Below, piece after piece: positions 42,060-53,092 of a DNA stretch of 64,000 nt. The stretch's first letter is position 1, and each line of letters opens with the position of its first letter. The DNA is from Bacteroidales bacterium (lineage in GTDB: Bacteria > Bacteroidota > Bacteroidia > Bacteroidales > P3), in contig JAFUWF010000001.1 in assembly GCA_017483575.1 (NCBI GenBank), forward strand, positions 1-64,000. Direction: 5' to 3'. The translations under genes were made by a program, and so were the position numbers. The notes under the pieces are model-generated. The model searched no databases and was not told the DNA's origin. It saw nothing but the letters and a program-made list of their open reading frames with translations.

Positions 42060-42988
42060 AATTCTTTTTCGATTAGGTATTGGTTGCGGGTAGGACTGTT
42101 GCGGCAGACGAGTTCGCTGACAAAACCTGCCAGGAAGAGCATCGTGCCCATCAGGATGAAGAGCATGGAGAGGTAGAACCACACGCTGTTGGTGAGCGAA
42201 ATGCGGCTGGCCAGACGCAGGCAGAGCACCACCACCAGGGCCACGAAGCCCACCAGGAACGACAGGCTGCCCACGGCGCCGAAGAAGTGCATGGGCTGTT
42301 TTCCGAACTTGGACATGAACATGATGCTGATGAGGTCGAGGTAGCCGTTGATGAAGCGGTTCATGCCGAACTTGGTGACACCAAACTCGCGCTTGCGGTG
42401 CTGGACCACCTTCTCCCCTATCTTGCCGAAACCGGCCCACTTGGCGATGACGGGGATGTAGCGATGCATCTCGCCGTAGACCTCGATGCTTTTCACCACA
42501 TCGCGGCGGTAGGCCTTGAGGCCGCAGTTGAAGTCGTGCAGCTTGATGCCACTGAGCATGCGGGTGGTGCCGTTGAAGAACTTCGACGGGATGTTCTTGG
42601 CCAGCTTGGAATCGTAGCGTTTCTTCTTCCATCCGGACACGAGGTCGTAGTGGTCCTCCTTGATCATGCGGAAGAGTTCGGGCACCTCGTCGGGGCTGTC
42701 CTGGAGGTCGGCATCCATGGTGATGACCACATCGCCCTGCACGGCACAGAAGCCGGTGTTGAGGGCTGCGGACTTGCCGTAGTTGCGACGGAACTTGATG
42801 CCACGATAGGCGGGGTTGGAGGCGTGGAGCTTCTCTATCACCTGCCACGACTCATCCTTGCTGCCGTCGTCGACCATGACGACCTCGTAGCTGAAGCCGT
42901 GCTCCTTCATCACACGGTCAATCCATTCGGCCAGATGGGGCAGCGACTCGGCTTCGTTGTATAACGGTACTACAATTGAAATATCCAT
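42056..42988 (-). CDS. Family 2 glycosyltransferase, DPM1/GtrB-like
   Basis: A protein of 310 residues. The GT-A domain begins MDISIVVPLYNEAESLPHL and has DDGSKDESW, the metal motif MDADLQDSP and NYGKSAALNTGF. Two C-terminal transmembrane segments (GAVGSLSFLVGFVALVVVLCL and FYLSMLFILMGTMLFLAGFV) place it with polyprenyl-phosphate glycosyltransferases such as GtrB. It likely loads a sugar onto undecaprenyl phosphate at the inner membrane. It lies 20 bp after DUF4199, a frequent partner in Bacteroidota. Confidence 0.92.
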   Translation of the reverse strand: MDISIVVPLYNEAESLPHLAEWIDRVMKEHGFSYEVVMVDDGSKDESWQVIEKLHASNPAYRGIKFRRNYGKSAALNTGFCAVQGDVVITMDADLQDSPDEVPELFRMIKEDHYDLVSGWKKKRYDSKLAKNIPSKFFNGTTRMLSGIKLHDFNCGLKAYRRDVVKSIEVYGEMHRYIPVIAKWAGFGKIGEKVVQHRKREFGVTKFGMNRFINGYLDLISIMFMSKFGKQPMHFFGAVGSLSFLVGFVALVVVLCLRLASRISLTNSVWFYLSMLFILMGTMLFLAGFVSELVCRNSPTRNQYLIEKEL

Positions 42989-43008
42989 ATCTTATTATAT
43001 TTTATTCA

Positions 43009-43527
43009 TTAATTATCCTTCTTCTGATGCACCGGCGACTTCTCGTTCCTGAACAGGATGGCGGCGAGGAAGGCACCGAAACCACCCAGCACGGTCAGTT
43101 TCACAGCCGACTCGATACCCCACCAGGCAGCCCAATAGTGCGCCGGCGCCGCAGCGTAAGCATCCTCTCCCCTCAGCGTTCGGGTGAAGAGCTCCGTCTG
43201 CTCAGGGACAGCACTACCGAAGGCCCAGATGAAAAGCCCATAGAGCACGCTGGCCACCACGGAGATACCCAGTCCCAACAGCATCAGTTCCTTGAGGGTG
43301 GCCTTGCGGTCGGGGAGCACATTGCGGTAGAGCAGCGTGAAGAGGAACACCGCCACCAGCAGGATACCGTCGGTGATGTAGGCCTCCGGGCTCTCGGCGG
43401 GAATGCCCATCATATAGCGAACAAAGATATACAGCATCAGCACCAGCCCCGTGATAATCCCGAAGCGGAGGTAACCCTTGCGGTAGTTGCCATGTATCTC
43501 TGATTCGTATCTGTGAAAAAACTTCAT
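43009..43527 (-). CDS. DUF4199 membrane protein
   Basis: A protein of 172 residues with four predicted membrane helices (FGIITGLVLMLYIFV, ITDGILLVAVFLFTLLY, LMLLGLGISVVASVLYGLFIWAF, SAVKLTVLGGFGAFLAAILF). Matches the DUF4199 family, commonly adjacent to the GT2 gene in Bacteroidota; a helper in lipid-linked sugar metabolism is possible but unproven. Its start codon lies in a heptamer array. Confidence 0.85.
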   Translation of the reverse strand: MKFFHRYESEIHGNYRKGYLRFGIITGLVLMLYIFVRYMMGIPAESPEAYITDGILLVAVFLFTLLYRNVLPDRKATLKELMLLGLGISVVASVLYGLFIWAFGSAVPEQTELFTRTLRGEDAYAAAPAHYWAAWWGIESAVKLTVLGGFGAFLAAILFRNEKSPVHQKKDN

Positions 43528-43566
43528 AACTCTTAACTCTTATCTCTTTACTCTTATCTCTCACCT
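43525..43566. repeat. Heptamer array (CTTAACT type) between the DUF4199 and AsmA genes
   Basis: Six units (CATAACT, CTTAACT, CTTATCT, CTTTACT, CTTATCT, CTCACCT). It contains the DUF4199 start codon at 43525-43527 and the stop of the AsmA-like gene at 43561-43563, filling the whole intergenic space. Confidence 0.75.
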
Positions 43567-46500
43567 CACGTTGGCCTCCAACGCCTTACGGATATTGGCC
43601 TTGATTTCCAATGCCTTCTTCTCCGCCACTCCTTGCTTCTTCGGACGGAAGAGGTCGGCATAGATCACCTTGCCTAGGCTTATCTTGGGATTCAGTATGG
43701 AGCCCTTCACATCCACACCCACCTTGGCCAACAACGGGTTCTTCAGCAGTTCCAGGTGGTAGACACAGTCCTTGTTCACACTCTGGATGCCGGAGATGCA
43801 CACCTGGTAGCTGCCCACACCGATAAGGAAGGGGAACACCTCCACTTCGCATCCGTGGCCGTCGTCCATGGCCGTCAGTTCCACACTCAGGCTGTCCACC
43901 TTGATTTTGTCGTCCTTGTCCTTCCAGCTCTTGAAGCGCATCAGCTTGGCAATGGTGGCAATGTCCTTGTTGTCCATCACCACAAGGTTCTCGCCCGTGA
44001 TGGCGGCGGCGCCCTTCAGGGTGGTGAGCTTGGGATGGTAGTAGGCATCCAGATAGGTCTGCGCGGCCAGGTGGAAGTTGGCGTTGCCGTCGAAAGCCGA
44101 CAGCATGGGGACCAACGTATCCACCGCGGGAATCATATCCAGCAGTTCGTCAATCTCGATATCCAACAGGTGGAAATCCAGTTCGGTCCAGATGTGGCCC
44201 GGACGGTCAGTCTTGTAGAGCGCCGTCAGCTGCATTGTCGCGGCCTTGCAGACGAAGCCCATCTGGTCGAGAATGGCACGGCCGTTCTTGATGGTGAGGG
44301 TTCCGGCCACATCGTGCAGGTCGTTGCCAAAGGCAATGCTGCGCTTGATGTGCGTGTGCAACGTGACATCGACATTCTTGGGCACTATGAACGGATTGGC
44401 ATCGGCAGGGACGGCATCCACCTCGCGAAGGGCCTCCAGGCTGTCGGGGTCGCTGCCCATACCGCTGAACATGTTCATTATCTGATCCACATCGGCATAG
44501 TCGGAGGTGAAATTGAGGTCGCCTTTCAGCATGGCTTTGTTGTCCATCCACTCCTCGAAGTTGTCCACCGTGCCGTAGAGCTCGAAGTCCGAATGTCCGA
44601 GGGTCACCTTTGCCTCGCGGATCTCTATCAGTTCGGGATTGTAACTCATATCGAAATCCCGCAGGCGCACAGCTTCGGGCAACTGGGGCATGTACACCAA
44701 CGCATTGCGCGTCTCGGCGTTCAGACGGGGGTTGAACTTCTTCAACGCATCCTTCTGCAGGCTGTCCATACGCATACTGCCGTCCAACTTCAACTCCACG
44801 AGCGAGAATATCATCGAGTCCACCTTGGCCTCGGTCTCCCCCATTCCAATCTTGAACGAGGCGGCGAGCTGCTCTTTCATCATGTTGTTCACTCCGATGC
44901 TGATGTCCGGACTCTCCACTTCGGCGCTAATACCATTGCCCATCCGGGCTTTCAAGCTGCTTCCTTTCAGCTTCACATCGGCCATCCTGCCCTTGTGTTC
45001 CGTGGCAGGCAACTGCACCGCAATGTCGAGACTGGGGGCCGTGGCATGGATGGTGTCCAGGTCCACCTGCAGTCCCTTCAGCTTCACCGTGCCGCTGGCC
45101 GCAATCTTGTCGAAGGCCTGCTTCTTCAGCTGACTCATGGCAAACTTGGCGCTGAGGTCGACATCGGCATTGCCCTCCATTTGTATCTTCATATCCTTGG
45201 GAATCATGGGTTTGACATCCTCAAGCGGAAGTGTTCCTTTCACCTTGGCATCCACCTTCATGTCCCCCAGCAGGTCGTCGGCGCGTCCGCTGACGCTCAG
45301 TTTCGTACCCTGCGTCTGTGCCGTCAGGCTCTTTATCTGTGCGTTGCAAACACCTCTGGCACCGAGGTCGAGGTGTGCCGACACGTCGCCGTCAATCTTC
45401 TTTAACTTGTATGGCAACGCCGAGGGGTAGTAGAACTGGCCGTTCTTCAACCCGATGTGCGCATCCACCAGCGGCATCGTGCTGTCCGTCACGCTGCCAA
45501 CGGCCGTGGCCTCGAGGGTCACCTTGCCGTCGACGTACATGCCCTTCTTGAAACCCGCGTAGGCATCCGGCACAATGGCCAGCAGCGGCGCCACCTGCCA
45601 TGCACCGTCGGTGCTCAGCTTCAGGTCCACCGTCAGCGGCAGCGTGTCGTTGGCCAGCTGGGCCGTTCCGGCAAGGTCGAGGGCGTAGTCGTCTATCTTC
45701 AACTCGGATTCTCCGAGCGTTATCTTCATTTGGTTCAAGTCGGCCTTGAACGGCATGTCCAGCGTCAGCAGGTCCCGGCCCGACTTCTGCAGCGTCTCGT
45801 TCACCATCTCGCTTCCGCTCACGGCAACCTTGCCCTTTTCCACCTTCAGTTTCAGCTTGCCATCCAGCAGGTCCATCGTTCCGTCGGCGTCCAGACGGGC
45901 TGTCCAGTCTTCGAGCGTTGCCTTCAAGGGATTTCCCGTGTAGGGGTTCCCGGCGTTCAGCATATCCATTTGGCAGACCTCTATCCACTGGCTGCCCAGC
46001 TTCACCTCGGCCTCCACCTTCTCGCCCTCCTTGCCGCCGTCCACGTCGGCCTTCAGGCCGTCGACATGGATAGCCAAGGTGTTCGTATCGTTCCATTGTA
46101 CAAAAGAAAGCATCCTGGACTCCAGCCCCAGGTCCACGTCGCAGTCCGCGGGCAGCTCGCCGCTCAGCCATTCGGCCACTCGGCCGCTCATGTCCATATC
46201 CAAGCCATCAGCCTCGCAGCTCATTCCGTCACGGCGGTCGATAAAGCTGGCCGCGACGTTTTTCAGCTTGATTTTCTTCAGGTCGATCAGTTCCGGCATG
46301 CTCGACGTGCTGCTCGTGTCCTCGCTCTCGCTCTGCGGGAAGATGTCGAAGTTTGTAGCGCCGTTGCCGGCGATATAGAGATTGGCCTCAGCATCCTCCA
46401 GAATCACCTGGTGCACAACGACCTTGTTCTCCTTGAGGAAGGCCTTCACATCGATGCCCACCGTCAGGCTCCCCACGAACGCCAGCGTGTCGCTGGGCGT

Positions 46501-46776
46501 AAACTCCGGGTCGCCGTCCCAGTCCTTCATGGGGTTGACAATCACCACGCTGTCGATTCTCAGGCCCGCATCGGGGAACGTGGACAGCAACGTCAGGTCC
46601 ACCTTGCCGAACCGCGCGTCGCAGGTGATGAAATTGCCCACCAGGCCATTCACGATTTTGGTCAGCTTGCTCGGTGTGAACACCAGCCACAACGCCACAA
46701 CCACCGTCACCACCACCAGGCCCAGCAGGCTTCCCAGGGTGATCCACGTAATCTTCCAACCTTTCTTGATAGCCAT
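43561..46776 (-). CDS. AsmA-like inner-membrane protein
   Basis: A protein of 1071 residues. One N-terminal membrane anchor (TWITLGSLLGLVVVTVVVALWLVF) is followed by a periplasmic region of long amphipathic strands with an AsmA N-terminal block (GNFITCDARFGKVDLTLLSTFPDAGLRIDSVVI) and C-terminal AsmA_2-like repeats. AsmA/TamB-type proteins form bridge-like grooves that are thought to carry phospholipids to the outer membrane. Located 3 bp after a small lipoprotein gene and followed by DUF4199 across a heptamer array. Confidence 0.88.
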   Translation of the reverse strand: MAIKKGWKITWITLGSLLGLVVVTVVVALWLVFTPSKLTKIVNGLVGNFITCDARFGKVDLTLLSTFPDAGLRIDSVVIVNPMKDWDGDPEFTPSDTLAFVGSLTVGIDVKAFLKENKVVVHQVILEDAEANLYIAGNGATNFDIFPQSESEDTSSTSSMPELIDLKKIKLKNVAASFIDRRDGMSCEADGLDMDMSGRVAEWLSGELPADCDVDLGLESRMLSFVQWNDTNTLAIHVDGLKADVDGGKEGEKVEAEVKLGSQWIEVCQMDMLNAGNPYTGNPLKATLEDWTARLDADGTMDLLDGKLKLKVEKGKVAVSGSEMVNETLQKSGRDLLTLDMPFKADLNQMKITLGESELKIDDYALDLAGTAQLANDTLPLTVDLKLSTDGAWQVAPLLAIVPDAYAGFKKGMYVDGKVTLEATAVGSVTDSTMPLVDAHIGLKNGQFYYPSALPYKLKKIDGDVSAHLDLGARGVCNAQIKSLTAQTQGTKLSVSGRADDLLGDMKVDAKVKGTLPLEDVKPMIPKDMKIQMEGNADVDLSAKFAMSQLKKQAFDKIAASGTVKLKGLQVDLDTIHATAPSLDIAVQLPATEHKGRMADVKLKGSSLKARMGNGISAEVESPDISIGVNNMMKEQLAASFKIGMGETEAKVDSMIFSLVELKLDGSMRMDSLQKDALKKFNPRLNAETRNALVYMPQLPEAVRLRDFDMSYNPELIEIREAKVTLGHSDFELYGTVDNFEEWMDNKAMLKGDLNFTSDYADVDQIMNMFSGMGSDPDSLEALREVDAVPADANPFIVPKNVDVTLHTHIKRSIAFGNDLHDVAGTLTIKNGRAILDQMGFVCKAATMQLTALYKTDRPGHIWTELDFHLLDIEIDELLDMIPAVDTLVPMLSAFDGNANFHLAAQTYLDAYYHPKLTTLKGAAAITGENLVVMDNKDIATIAKLMRFKSWKDKDDKIKVDSLSVELTAMDDGHGCEVEVFPFLIGVGSYQVCISGIQSVNKDCVYHLELLKNPLLAKVGVDVKGSILNPKISLGKVIYADLFRPKKQGVAEKKALEIKANIRKALEANVR

Positions 46777-46779
46777 GGC

Positions 46780-47166
46780 CTAGTCTATTTTTTCGAGTTT
46801 CGTTGAACGGTCGTAGATGTCCACCCAGCGCAGGGTCGTGGAGGATATCTCCTTGATGGTGTAACGCTTGGGGATGTAGATGCCGCCAAGTTCGCCACCG
46901 CCGCGGAACTCCGTCAGCAGCTGGTCGCCCTCGGAGAGGGTCCACGTGAAGTCGCCGTTGTCCTCGTCGCCTTCCTCCACCTCGCCGCGGTTCACCAGGT
47001 TGCCCGTGCCGTCGGCGTTGAAGGTCCAGTAGTATTCGCTACCCGTCTTCACCCAATGGCCATAGAGCATCGTCGGATCCACATTCAGGTGGTCCTCTTC
47101 GCCTATGCAGGCCCAGAGCATGGTGGCCGCCAGGGCCATCATCGTTATCCTGATTTTCTTTTTCAT
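46780..47166 (-). CDS. Small lipocalin-like lipoprotein
   Basis: A protein of 128 residues. The lipobox is LWAC (Cys20), followed by a DPTMLYGHWVKTGSEYYWTFNADGTG segment that resembles Bacteroidota lipocalin-like (copper resistance/DUF-type) small domains. The function is unknown. It is probably translated together with the AsmA-like gene (3-bp gap). Confidence 0.75.
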   Translation of the reverse strand: MKKKIRITMMALAATMLWACIGEEDHLNVDPTMLYGHWVKTGSEYYWTFNADGTGNLVNRGEVEEGDEDNGDFTWTLSEGDQLLTEFRGGGELGGIYIPKRYTIKEISSTTLRWVDIYDRSTKLEKID

Positions 47167-47188
47167 CCTGAGTTTTAAACGTTAACCC

Positions 47189-47713
47189 TTAATCCACCTT
47201 CCACACATCCTTCAGTTCCCTACCCTCTTCGTCGTAGTCCATGCCGTAGCCGACAATGAACTCGTCGCCGATTTCGCGGCCCACGTAGTCCACCTTGTAG
47301 CTGCCCTTGAAGGCTCCGGGTTTGAAGAAAAGGGTGCAAACCCTGACACTGCGGGGACGCAGCGCCTTCAGCTCTTCGAGCATGTAGCCCATCGAGAGGC
47401 CCGAGTCCACCACATCCTCCACTATCAGCACATCCCTGCCCTCCACATTCTGCGGAAACGGCAGCTGGCCGGTCACCTTGCCGGTGCTGCTCATGCCGCT
47501 GTAGGAGGTGTACTTGACGAACCTCACCTCGCACGGCACCGTGAGCTTCCGCACCAGGTCGGCAGCAAAGAGGAAGGCTCCGGTAAGCACCGGACAGACA
47601 ACCAGTTCGCCATCATGATAGTCGCGGCTCACCTCCTCGGCCAGCCGCTCCACCACCTGGGCAATCTCCCCTTCGGGGATGTACATCTTGAAGTCCTTGT
47701 CCTTTACCTTCAT
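47189..47713 (-). CDS. hpt: Hypoxanthine phosphoribosyltransferase
   Basis: A protein of 174 residues, full length. The PRPP loop is VLIVEDVVDSGLS at about 95-107. The N-terminal LTGAFLFAADLVR and C-terminal FIVGYGMDYDEEGRE, where purine specificity is set, are conserved. It salvages hypoxanthine and guanine to nucleotides. It sits in a run headed by pyrE, another phosphoribosyltransferase. Confidence 0.95.
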   Translation of the reverse strand: MKVKDKDFKMYIPEGEIAQVVERLAEEVSRDYHDGELVVCPVLTGAFLFAADLVRKLTVPCEVRFVKYTSYSGMSSTGKVTGQLPFPQNVEGRDVLIVEDVVDSGLSMGYMLEELKALRPRSVRVCTLFFKPGAFKGSYKVDYVGREIGDEFIVGYGMDYDEEGRELKDVWKVD

Positions 47714-47750
47714 TGTTACGATTCTTAACCCATTATTCCTAACCCTTGGC

Positions 47751-48578
47751 TCACTCCTCCGCCTCCATCACCAGCCTCAGGCCGTAGAGCTCGTACTTGC
47801 CCGTAGGCAGGTACCAGCTACGATCGTAGACCGTACAGGCGGCGGAAGTGCTGTTGTAGTGCCCTCCGCGGAGCACACGGTTCTCGCCCTGCTTGGGGCC
47901 GCGGGGGTTCGTCTGGTCGTCGGGCGAATACTCTTCCACCCAGTCCTGGCACCACTCGGCCACATTGCCGCTCATGTCGTAGAGCCCCAACTCGTTGGAA
48001 CCCAGACGGCCAACGGGATGCGTCGTGCCATCGCTGTTGACGCAGTACCAGCCGTGGTTGTCCAGCTGATTGCGGTTGCATCCGGCATAGGGGTTCCGCT
48101 GACTGCGGCCACCGCCACGGGCGGCGTACTCCCACTCGGCCTCCGTGGGCAGACGGAAACGGCGCCCGGTCATCTGGCTGAGCCTCATGGCGAACTGCTG
48201 TGCCTCGTTCCACGAGACGCACTCCACCGGCAGGCTGTCGCCCTTGAACTTCGACGGGTTCTCCCCCATCACAGCCTTCCACGCCGCCTGCGTAACCTCG
48301 TAGCGACCAATGAAATAACCGTCCAGCGACACCCGATGCTCCGGGCGGGCCAGGGCGTAGGTCAGCTTCACACCCTTCGGGGTGGCATTGTTGCCCATCG
48401 TGAAACTGCCGCCTTCCACCCACACCATCGCCATCTCCACACCCTCGGCCACCTGCACTCGGACAACGCTGTCCTGGGCCCTCGAGAAATTAAAAAATGA
48501 AAAAGGAAAAAGGAAAAACAGGCTGACGCAAAACGTTAGCCAACGGCCATCTCTTTTGAACACAAAACTATTTTTCAT
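47751..48578 (-). CDS. SUMF1-family (formylglycine-generating-enzyme-like) secreted protein
   Basis: A protein of 275 residues with a signal peptide (LFFLFPFSFFNF core). The SUMF1 domain has EGGSFTMGNNA, FIGRYEVTQAAWKAVMG, LPTEAEWEYAARGG and RVLRGGHYNSTS. True formylglycine-generating enzymes carry a Cys pair near the last strand (a CxxxxC arrangement). Only one Cys is seen here in SAACTVYDRSW, so sulfatase activation is unlikely. It may be a structural relative of GldJ/GldK-type proteins, but the length is shorter. Its start codon and signal peptide overlap an inverted heptamer array. Confidence 0.82.
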   Translation of the reverse strand: MKNSFVFKRDGRWLTFCVSLFFLFPFSFFNFSRAQDSVVRVQVAEGVEMAMVWVEGGSFTMGNNATPKGVKLTYALARPEHRVSLDGYFIGRYEVTQAAWKAVMGENPSKFKGDSLPVECVSWNEAQQFAMRLSQMTGRRFRLPTEAEWEYAARGGGRSQRNPYAGCNRNQLDNHGWYCVNSDGTTHPVGRLGSNELGLYDMSGNVAEWCQDWVEEYSPDDQTNPRGPKQGENRVLRGGHYNSTSAACTVYDRSWYLPTGKYELYGLRLVMEAEE

Positions 48579-48603
48579 TTTTCATTTCTCATTTTCTTTT
48601 CAT
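48491..48603. repeat. Inverted heptamer arrays spanning the SUMF1 signal peptide
   Basis: Left units TAAAAAA, TGAAAAA, GGAAAAA, GGAAAAA (48491-48518) encode the LFPFSFFNF core on the minus strand. Right units TATTTTT, CATTTTT, CATTTCT, CATTTTC (48569-48596) contain the ATG at 48576-48578. Same family as 40855-40958. Confidence 0.8.
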
Positions 48604-48604
48604 C

Positions 48605-49258
48605 TCACTCGCCGTGGTCCTTGCTCCACTGCTCGGGGTTGAGGCGCCATTTGGCCAGGCTCTCCATGGCCTCGGGGCGGATGTACTCGCGCTCCCTGGC
48701 AACGTCGATCAACGTATCGTAGTCCGTCAGCGTAAACAGCTCCACATCCTCGTTCTTGAAGTTGTCCGCAGCCACCTGCAGGCCATAGCTGAAGATGGCC
48801 ACCATGCCTTTGACCACGCAACCCTTCTCGCGCAGGGCCTTCACGGCGATGAGCGAACTCTTGCCCGTGGACACGAGGTCCTCGATCACGACAACGGACT
48901 GACCCTCATGGATCTCGCCCTCGATCTGGTTCGTCAGGCCGTGGCTCTTCTGCTCCGAACGCACATAGACGAAGGGCTTGCCCAGCTCCTGGGCCACCAG
49001 GGCGCCCTGGGCTATGCCGCCCGTGGCAACACCGGCAATGACATCCACATCGCCCCACGTGTCGCTCACTATCTCCGAGAAACGCTGGCGGATGAAAGTT
49101 CTGATCTCCGGATACGACAACGTGACCCGGTTATCACAATAAATAGGTGATTTTCGGCCCGAGGCCCAGGTGAAAGGATGCTCCTCATTGAGCTTTACCG
49201 CTTTCACAGTCAACAGGAATTCGGCCGTCTGTGCGGCCATGTCTTTGTTAGTAATCAT
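48605..49258 (-). CDS. pyrE: Orotate phosphoribosyltransferase
   Basis: A protein of 217 residues. The PRPP loop is VVVIEDLVSTGKSSL, with GVATGGIAQGALVA and RSEQKSHGL. It makes orotidine 5'-monophosphate in pyrimidine synthesis. The start at 49258 is only 5 nt beyond the -7 box, so translation may begin leaderless, or at MAAQTAEF six codons in (49240). It heads the long minus-strand operon-like run to 36175. Downstream genes are spaced 3-51 bp or overlap. Confidence 0.95.
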   Translation of the reverse strand: MITNKDMAAQTAEFLLTVKAVKLNEEHPFTWASGRKSPIYCDNRVTLSYPEIRTFIRQRFSEIVSDTWGDVDVIAGVATGGIAQGALVAQELGKPFVYVRSEQKSHGLTNQIEGEIHEGQSVVVIEDLVSTGKSSLIAVKALREKGCVVKGMVAIFSYGLQVAADNFKNEDVELFTLTDYDTLIDVAREREYIRPEAMESLAKWRLNPEQWSKDHGE

Positions 49259-49262
49259 GCTG

Positions 49263-49270
49263 CAAAAATA
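49263..49270 (-). promoter_or_regulatory. -7 promoter box of pyrE
   Basis: The minus strand reads TATTTTTG followed by CAGCATG. It is the only good -7 box upstream of the long pyrE-to-36175 run. Confidence 0.55.
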
Positions 49271-49420
49271 CACATTTTTTTTAATATAATAAAAAAAACT
49301 TTTCAACCCCTGTTCCCAACCCCGTTTTTTCGACTCGATTTTTATCGTATTTCAGCAACAACGAAACCCTCTTCAGCCCCGACTTCGGAGCCCGAAAACA
49401 GGGGTCAAACAGGCCCTGAA

Positions 49421-49547
49421 TTCGACCGTTCTTATATAGTATACATATAGTATTCATATACTTCTCATATAGTATTCATATACAGTATATAAGAAGTATA
49501 TGAGAAGTATATGAATACTATATGTATACTATATAAGAACAGTCGAA
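49421..49547. repeat. 127-bp modular palindrome, copy C
   Basis: Centre CAG. Left hexamers GTTCTT, GTATAC, GTATTC, CTTCTC, GTATTC; right hexamers (reverse complement) GTTCTT, GTATAC, GTATTC, CTTCTC, CTTCTT. The third unit differs from copies A and B (GTATTC instead of GTATAC) in both arms. It lies between two divergent promoters, so it cannot be a simple terminator. Confidence 0.95.
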
Positions 49548-49717
49548 TAAAGTACCTATCGGGTGGGGGTTCAGGACCCTTGGGAACGGTTTTCGGGGAC
49601 AGGAGAGCGGTTGGCGTTGCCGTTTCCGTTGTTGGACGGTTGGCCTGGCGTATCCGGAGGGAATCTTGGCGTTGGCGGCGCGGAACAGCGAAAAACAGGC
49701 ATGGTGGAAAACTTTTT

Positions 49718-49748
49718 TTTGGTATTTTAACAAAAATACATATATTTG
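49718..49748 (+). promoter_or_regulatory. hppA promoter
   Basis: -33 TTTG at 49718-49721, 19-bp spacer, -7 TATATTTG at 49741-49748. The leader to the ATG at 49791 is about 36 nt. Confidence 0.7.
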
Positions 49749-49790
49749 TAGGTCGATTTGAAAACGAAATACAAACTAAAATTATTCAAT

Positions 49791-52208
<2,418 letters not shown>

Positions 52209-52219
52209 CCCCCCGATAT

Positions 52220-52242
52220 GGAGCGCCGGCATCCTGCCGGCA
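52220..52242. repeat. 23-bp GC palindrome downstream of hppA
   Basis: The intergenic member of the family found in frame in topB and prmA (two base differences). It lies 11 bp after the hppA stop. Confidence 0.85.
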
Positions 52243-52256
52243 AAACAATGAAAACC

Positions 52257-52287
52257 GGACTGGCAGAAAGAAAAATTTTGCCAGTCC
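52257..52287 (+). terminator. hppA terminator, first copy of a duplicated terminator-promoter module
   Basis: A stem GGACTGGCA/TGCCAGTCC, extended by A/T pairs, followed by GATTTTTATTT. A near-identical hairpin lies at 53379-53408 after the toxin-antitoxin-like cassette. Confidence 0.8.
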
Positions 52288-52307
52288 GATTTTTATTTGT
52301 ATCTTTG
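52277..52307 (+). promoter_or_regulatory. Promoter of the DUF3791/DUF3990 cassette, built on the terminator arm
   Basis: TTTG at 52277-52280 in the descending arm of the hppA terminator, 19-bp spacer, then -7 TATCTTTG at 52300-52307. The leader to the ATG at 52392 is about 80 nt. Confidence 0.7.
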
Positions 52308-52391
52308 CACCGTCGTTCTGACCGAGGCCCGAACGGGATATTGATGTCCAACAAAGGTTGATGGCGGGCGACAGGACATATTGAAAAGGAT

Positions 52392-52607
52392 ATGAGCAAA
52401 TACGAGATACCGTTTCTTACGACTGCAATACAGGCTTTTGGGCAGCGCTTCGCGATGACGCGACAGGCGGCGTTCAACTACCTGCATCAGCATAAGGGAC
52501 TAGCATTCCTGATAGAGTTCTACGATGTGGAACACCTGCAGTCGATGGATGAGACCGTCGACGACCTGCTCGTTATCTGCCAAAAGAACGGAGGCACACT
52601 CGCATGA
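52392..52607 (+). CDS. DUF3791 protein, candidate antitoxin
   Basis: A protein of 71 residues: IPFLTTAIQAFGQRFAMTRQAAFNYLHQHKGLAFLIEFYDVEHLQS matches the DUF3791 pattern, a small helical protein almost always next to DUF3990. The stop overlaps the next start (ATGA, 52604-52607). A role as partner or antitoxin of the DUF3990 ADP-ribosyltransferase-like protein is inferred from this coupling. Confidence 0.78.
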   Translation: MSKYEIPFLTTAIQAFGQRFAMTRQAAFNYLHQHKGLAFLIEFYDVEHLQSMDETVDDLLVICQKNGGTLA

Positions 52608-53092
52608 AACTATACCACGGCACAAACGCTGATATTGAATCGATAGATATTAGCCAAGGTTTGATATACAAGGACTTTGGCAAGGGGTTCTATGCAACTC
52701 CTGACCGAGAGACTGCCGTCCGCATGGCACAAAAAAGAGCAAGACTCTTTGGCGGGACAGCGACACTGATAACCTATGAATTTAACGAAACAGCGCTACA
52801 GTCCGAATTGAATATCAAACAGTTCCCCGAGAAGGCCACGGTGGAATGGTTTCTGTTTGTAGACGCAAACCGAGACAGGAAAAACACTGAGCCTGTGCAC
52901 TCTTACGACATTGTCATCGGACCGATTGCCAACGATGGCGTTGTGTTGCAATTGACCAACTACCGGGAAGGCATCTACTCCCCCGAACAGGCGGCCCGAC
53001 TGCTGCAGGACAAATACCTTGACCAGCAATACTATTTCGGAACAGAAAGAGCCCTACGATACCTAAAAAAAACAAACTCCGAAGCAGTATGA
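52604..53092 (+). CDS. DUF3990 protein, ADP-ribosyltransferase-like candidate toxin
   Basis: A protein of 162 residues. It starts KLYHGTNADIESIDISQG and has KGFYATPDRETAVRMAQ and IGPIANDGVVLQL. The LYHGT and GFYAT pair is reminiscent of the His and Tyr of PARP-type ADP-ribosyltransferase folds, to which DUF3990 is assigned as far as I know. A NAD-dependent toxin is plausible. It overlaps both neighbours by 4 nt, so the three proteins are made in one coupled unit. Activity is not shown by sequence. Confidence 0.78.
   Translation: MKLYHGTNADIESIDISQGLIYKDFGKGFYATPDRETAVRMAQKRARLFGGTATLITYEFNETALQSELNIKQFPEKATVEWFLFVDANRDRKNTEPVHSYDIVIGPIANDGVVLQLTNYREGIYSPEQAARLLQDKYLDQQYYFGTERALRYLKKTNSEAV

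Larger units (their letters stand above)
49259..49790. other. Divergent intergenic region pyrE-hppA with palindrome C
   Basis: 532 bp without a gene. It holds the pyrE -7 box, 150 bp of AT-rich sequence, palindrome C (49421-49547), a GC-rich stretch and the hppA promoter. An ORF starting in the palindrome at 49511 is not supported. Confidence 0.7.

Noticed and set aside
47751-48578. A true formylglycine-generating enzyme
   Set aside because: The catalytic Cys pair is not present and no sulfatase gene is nearby.
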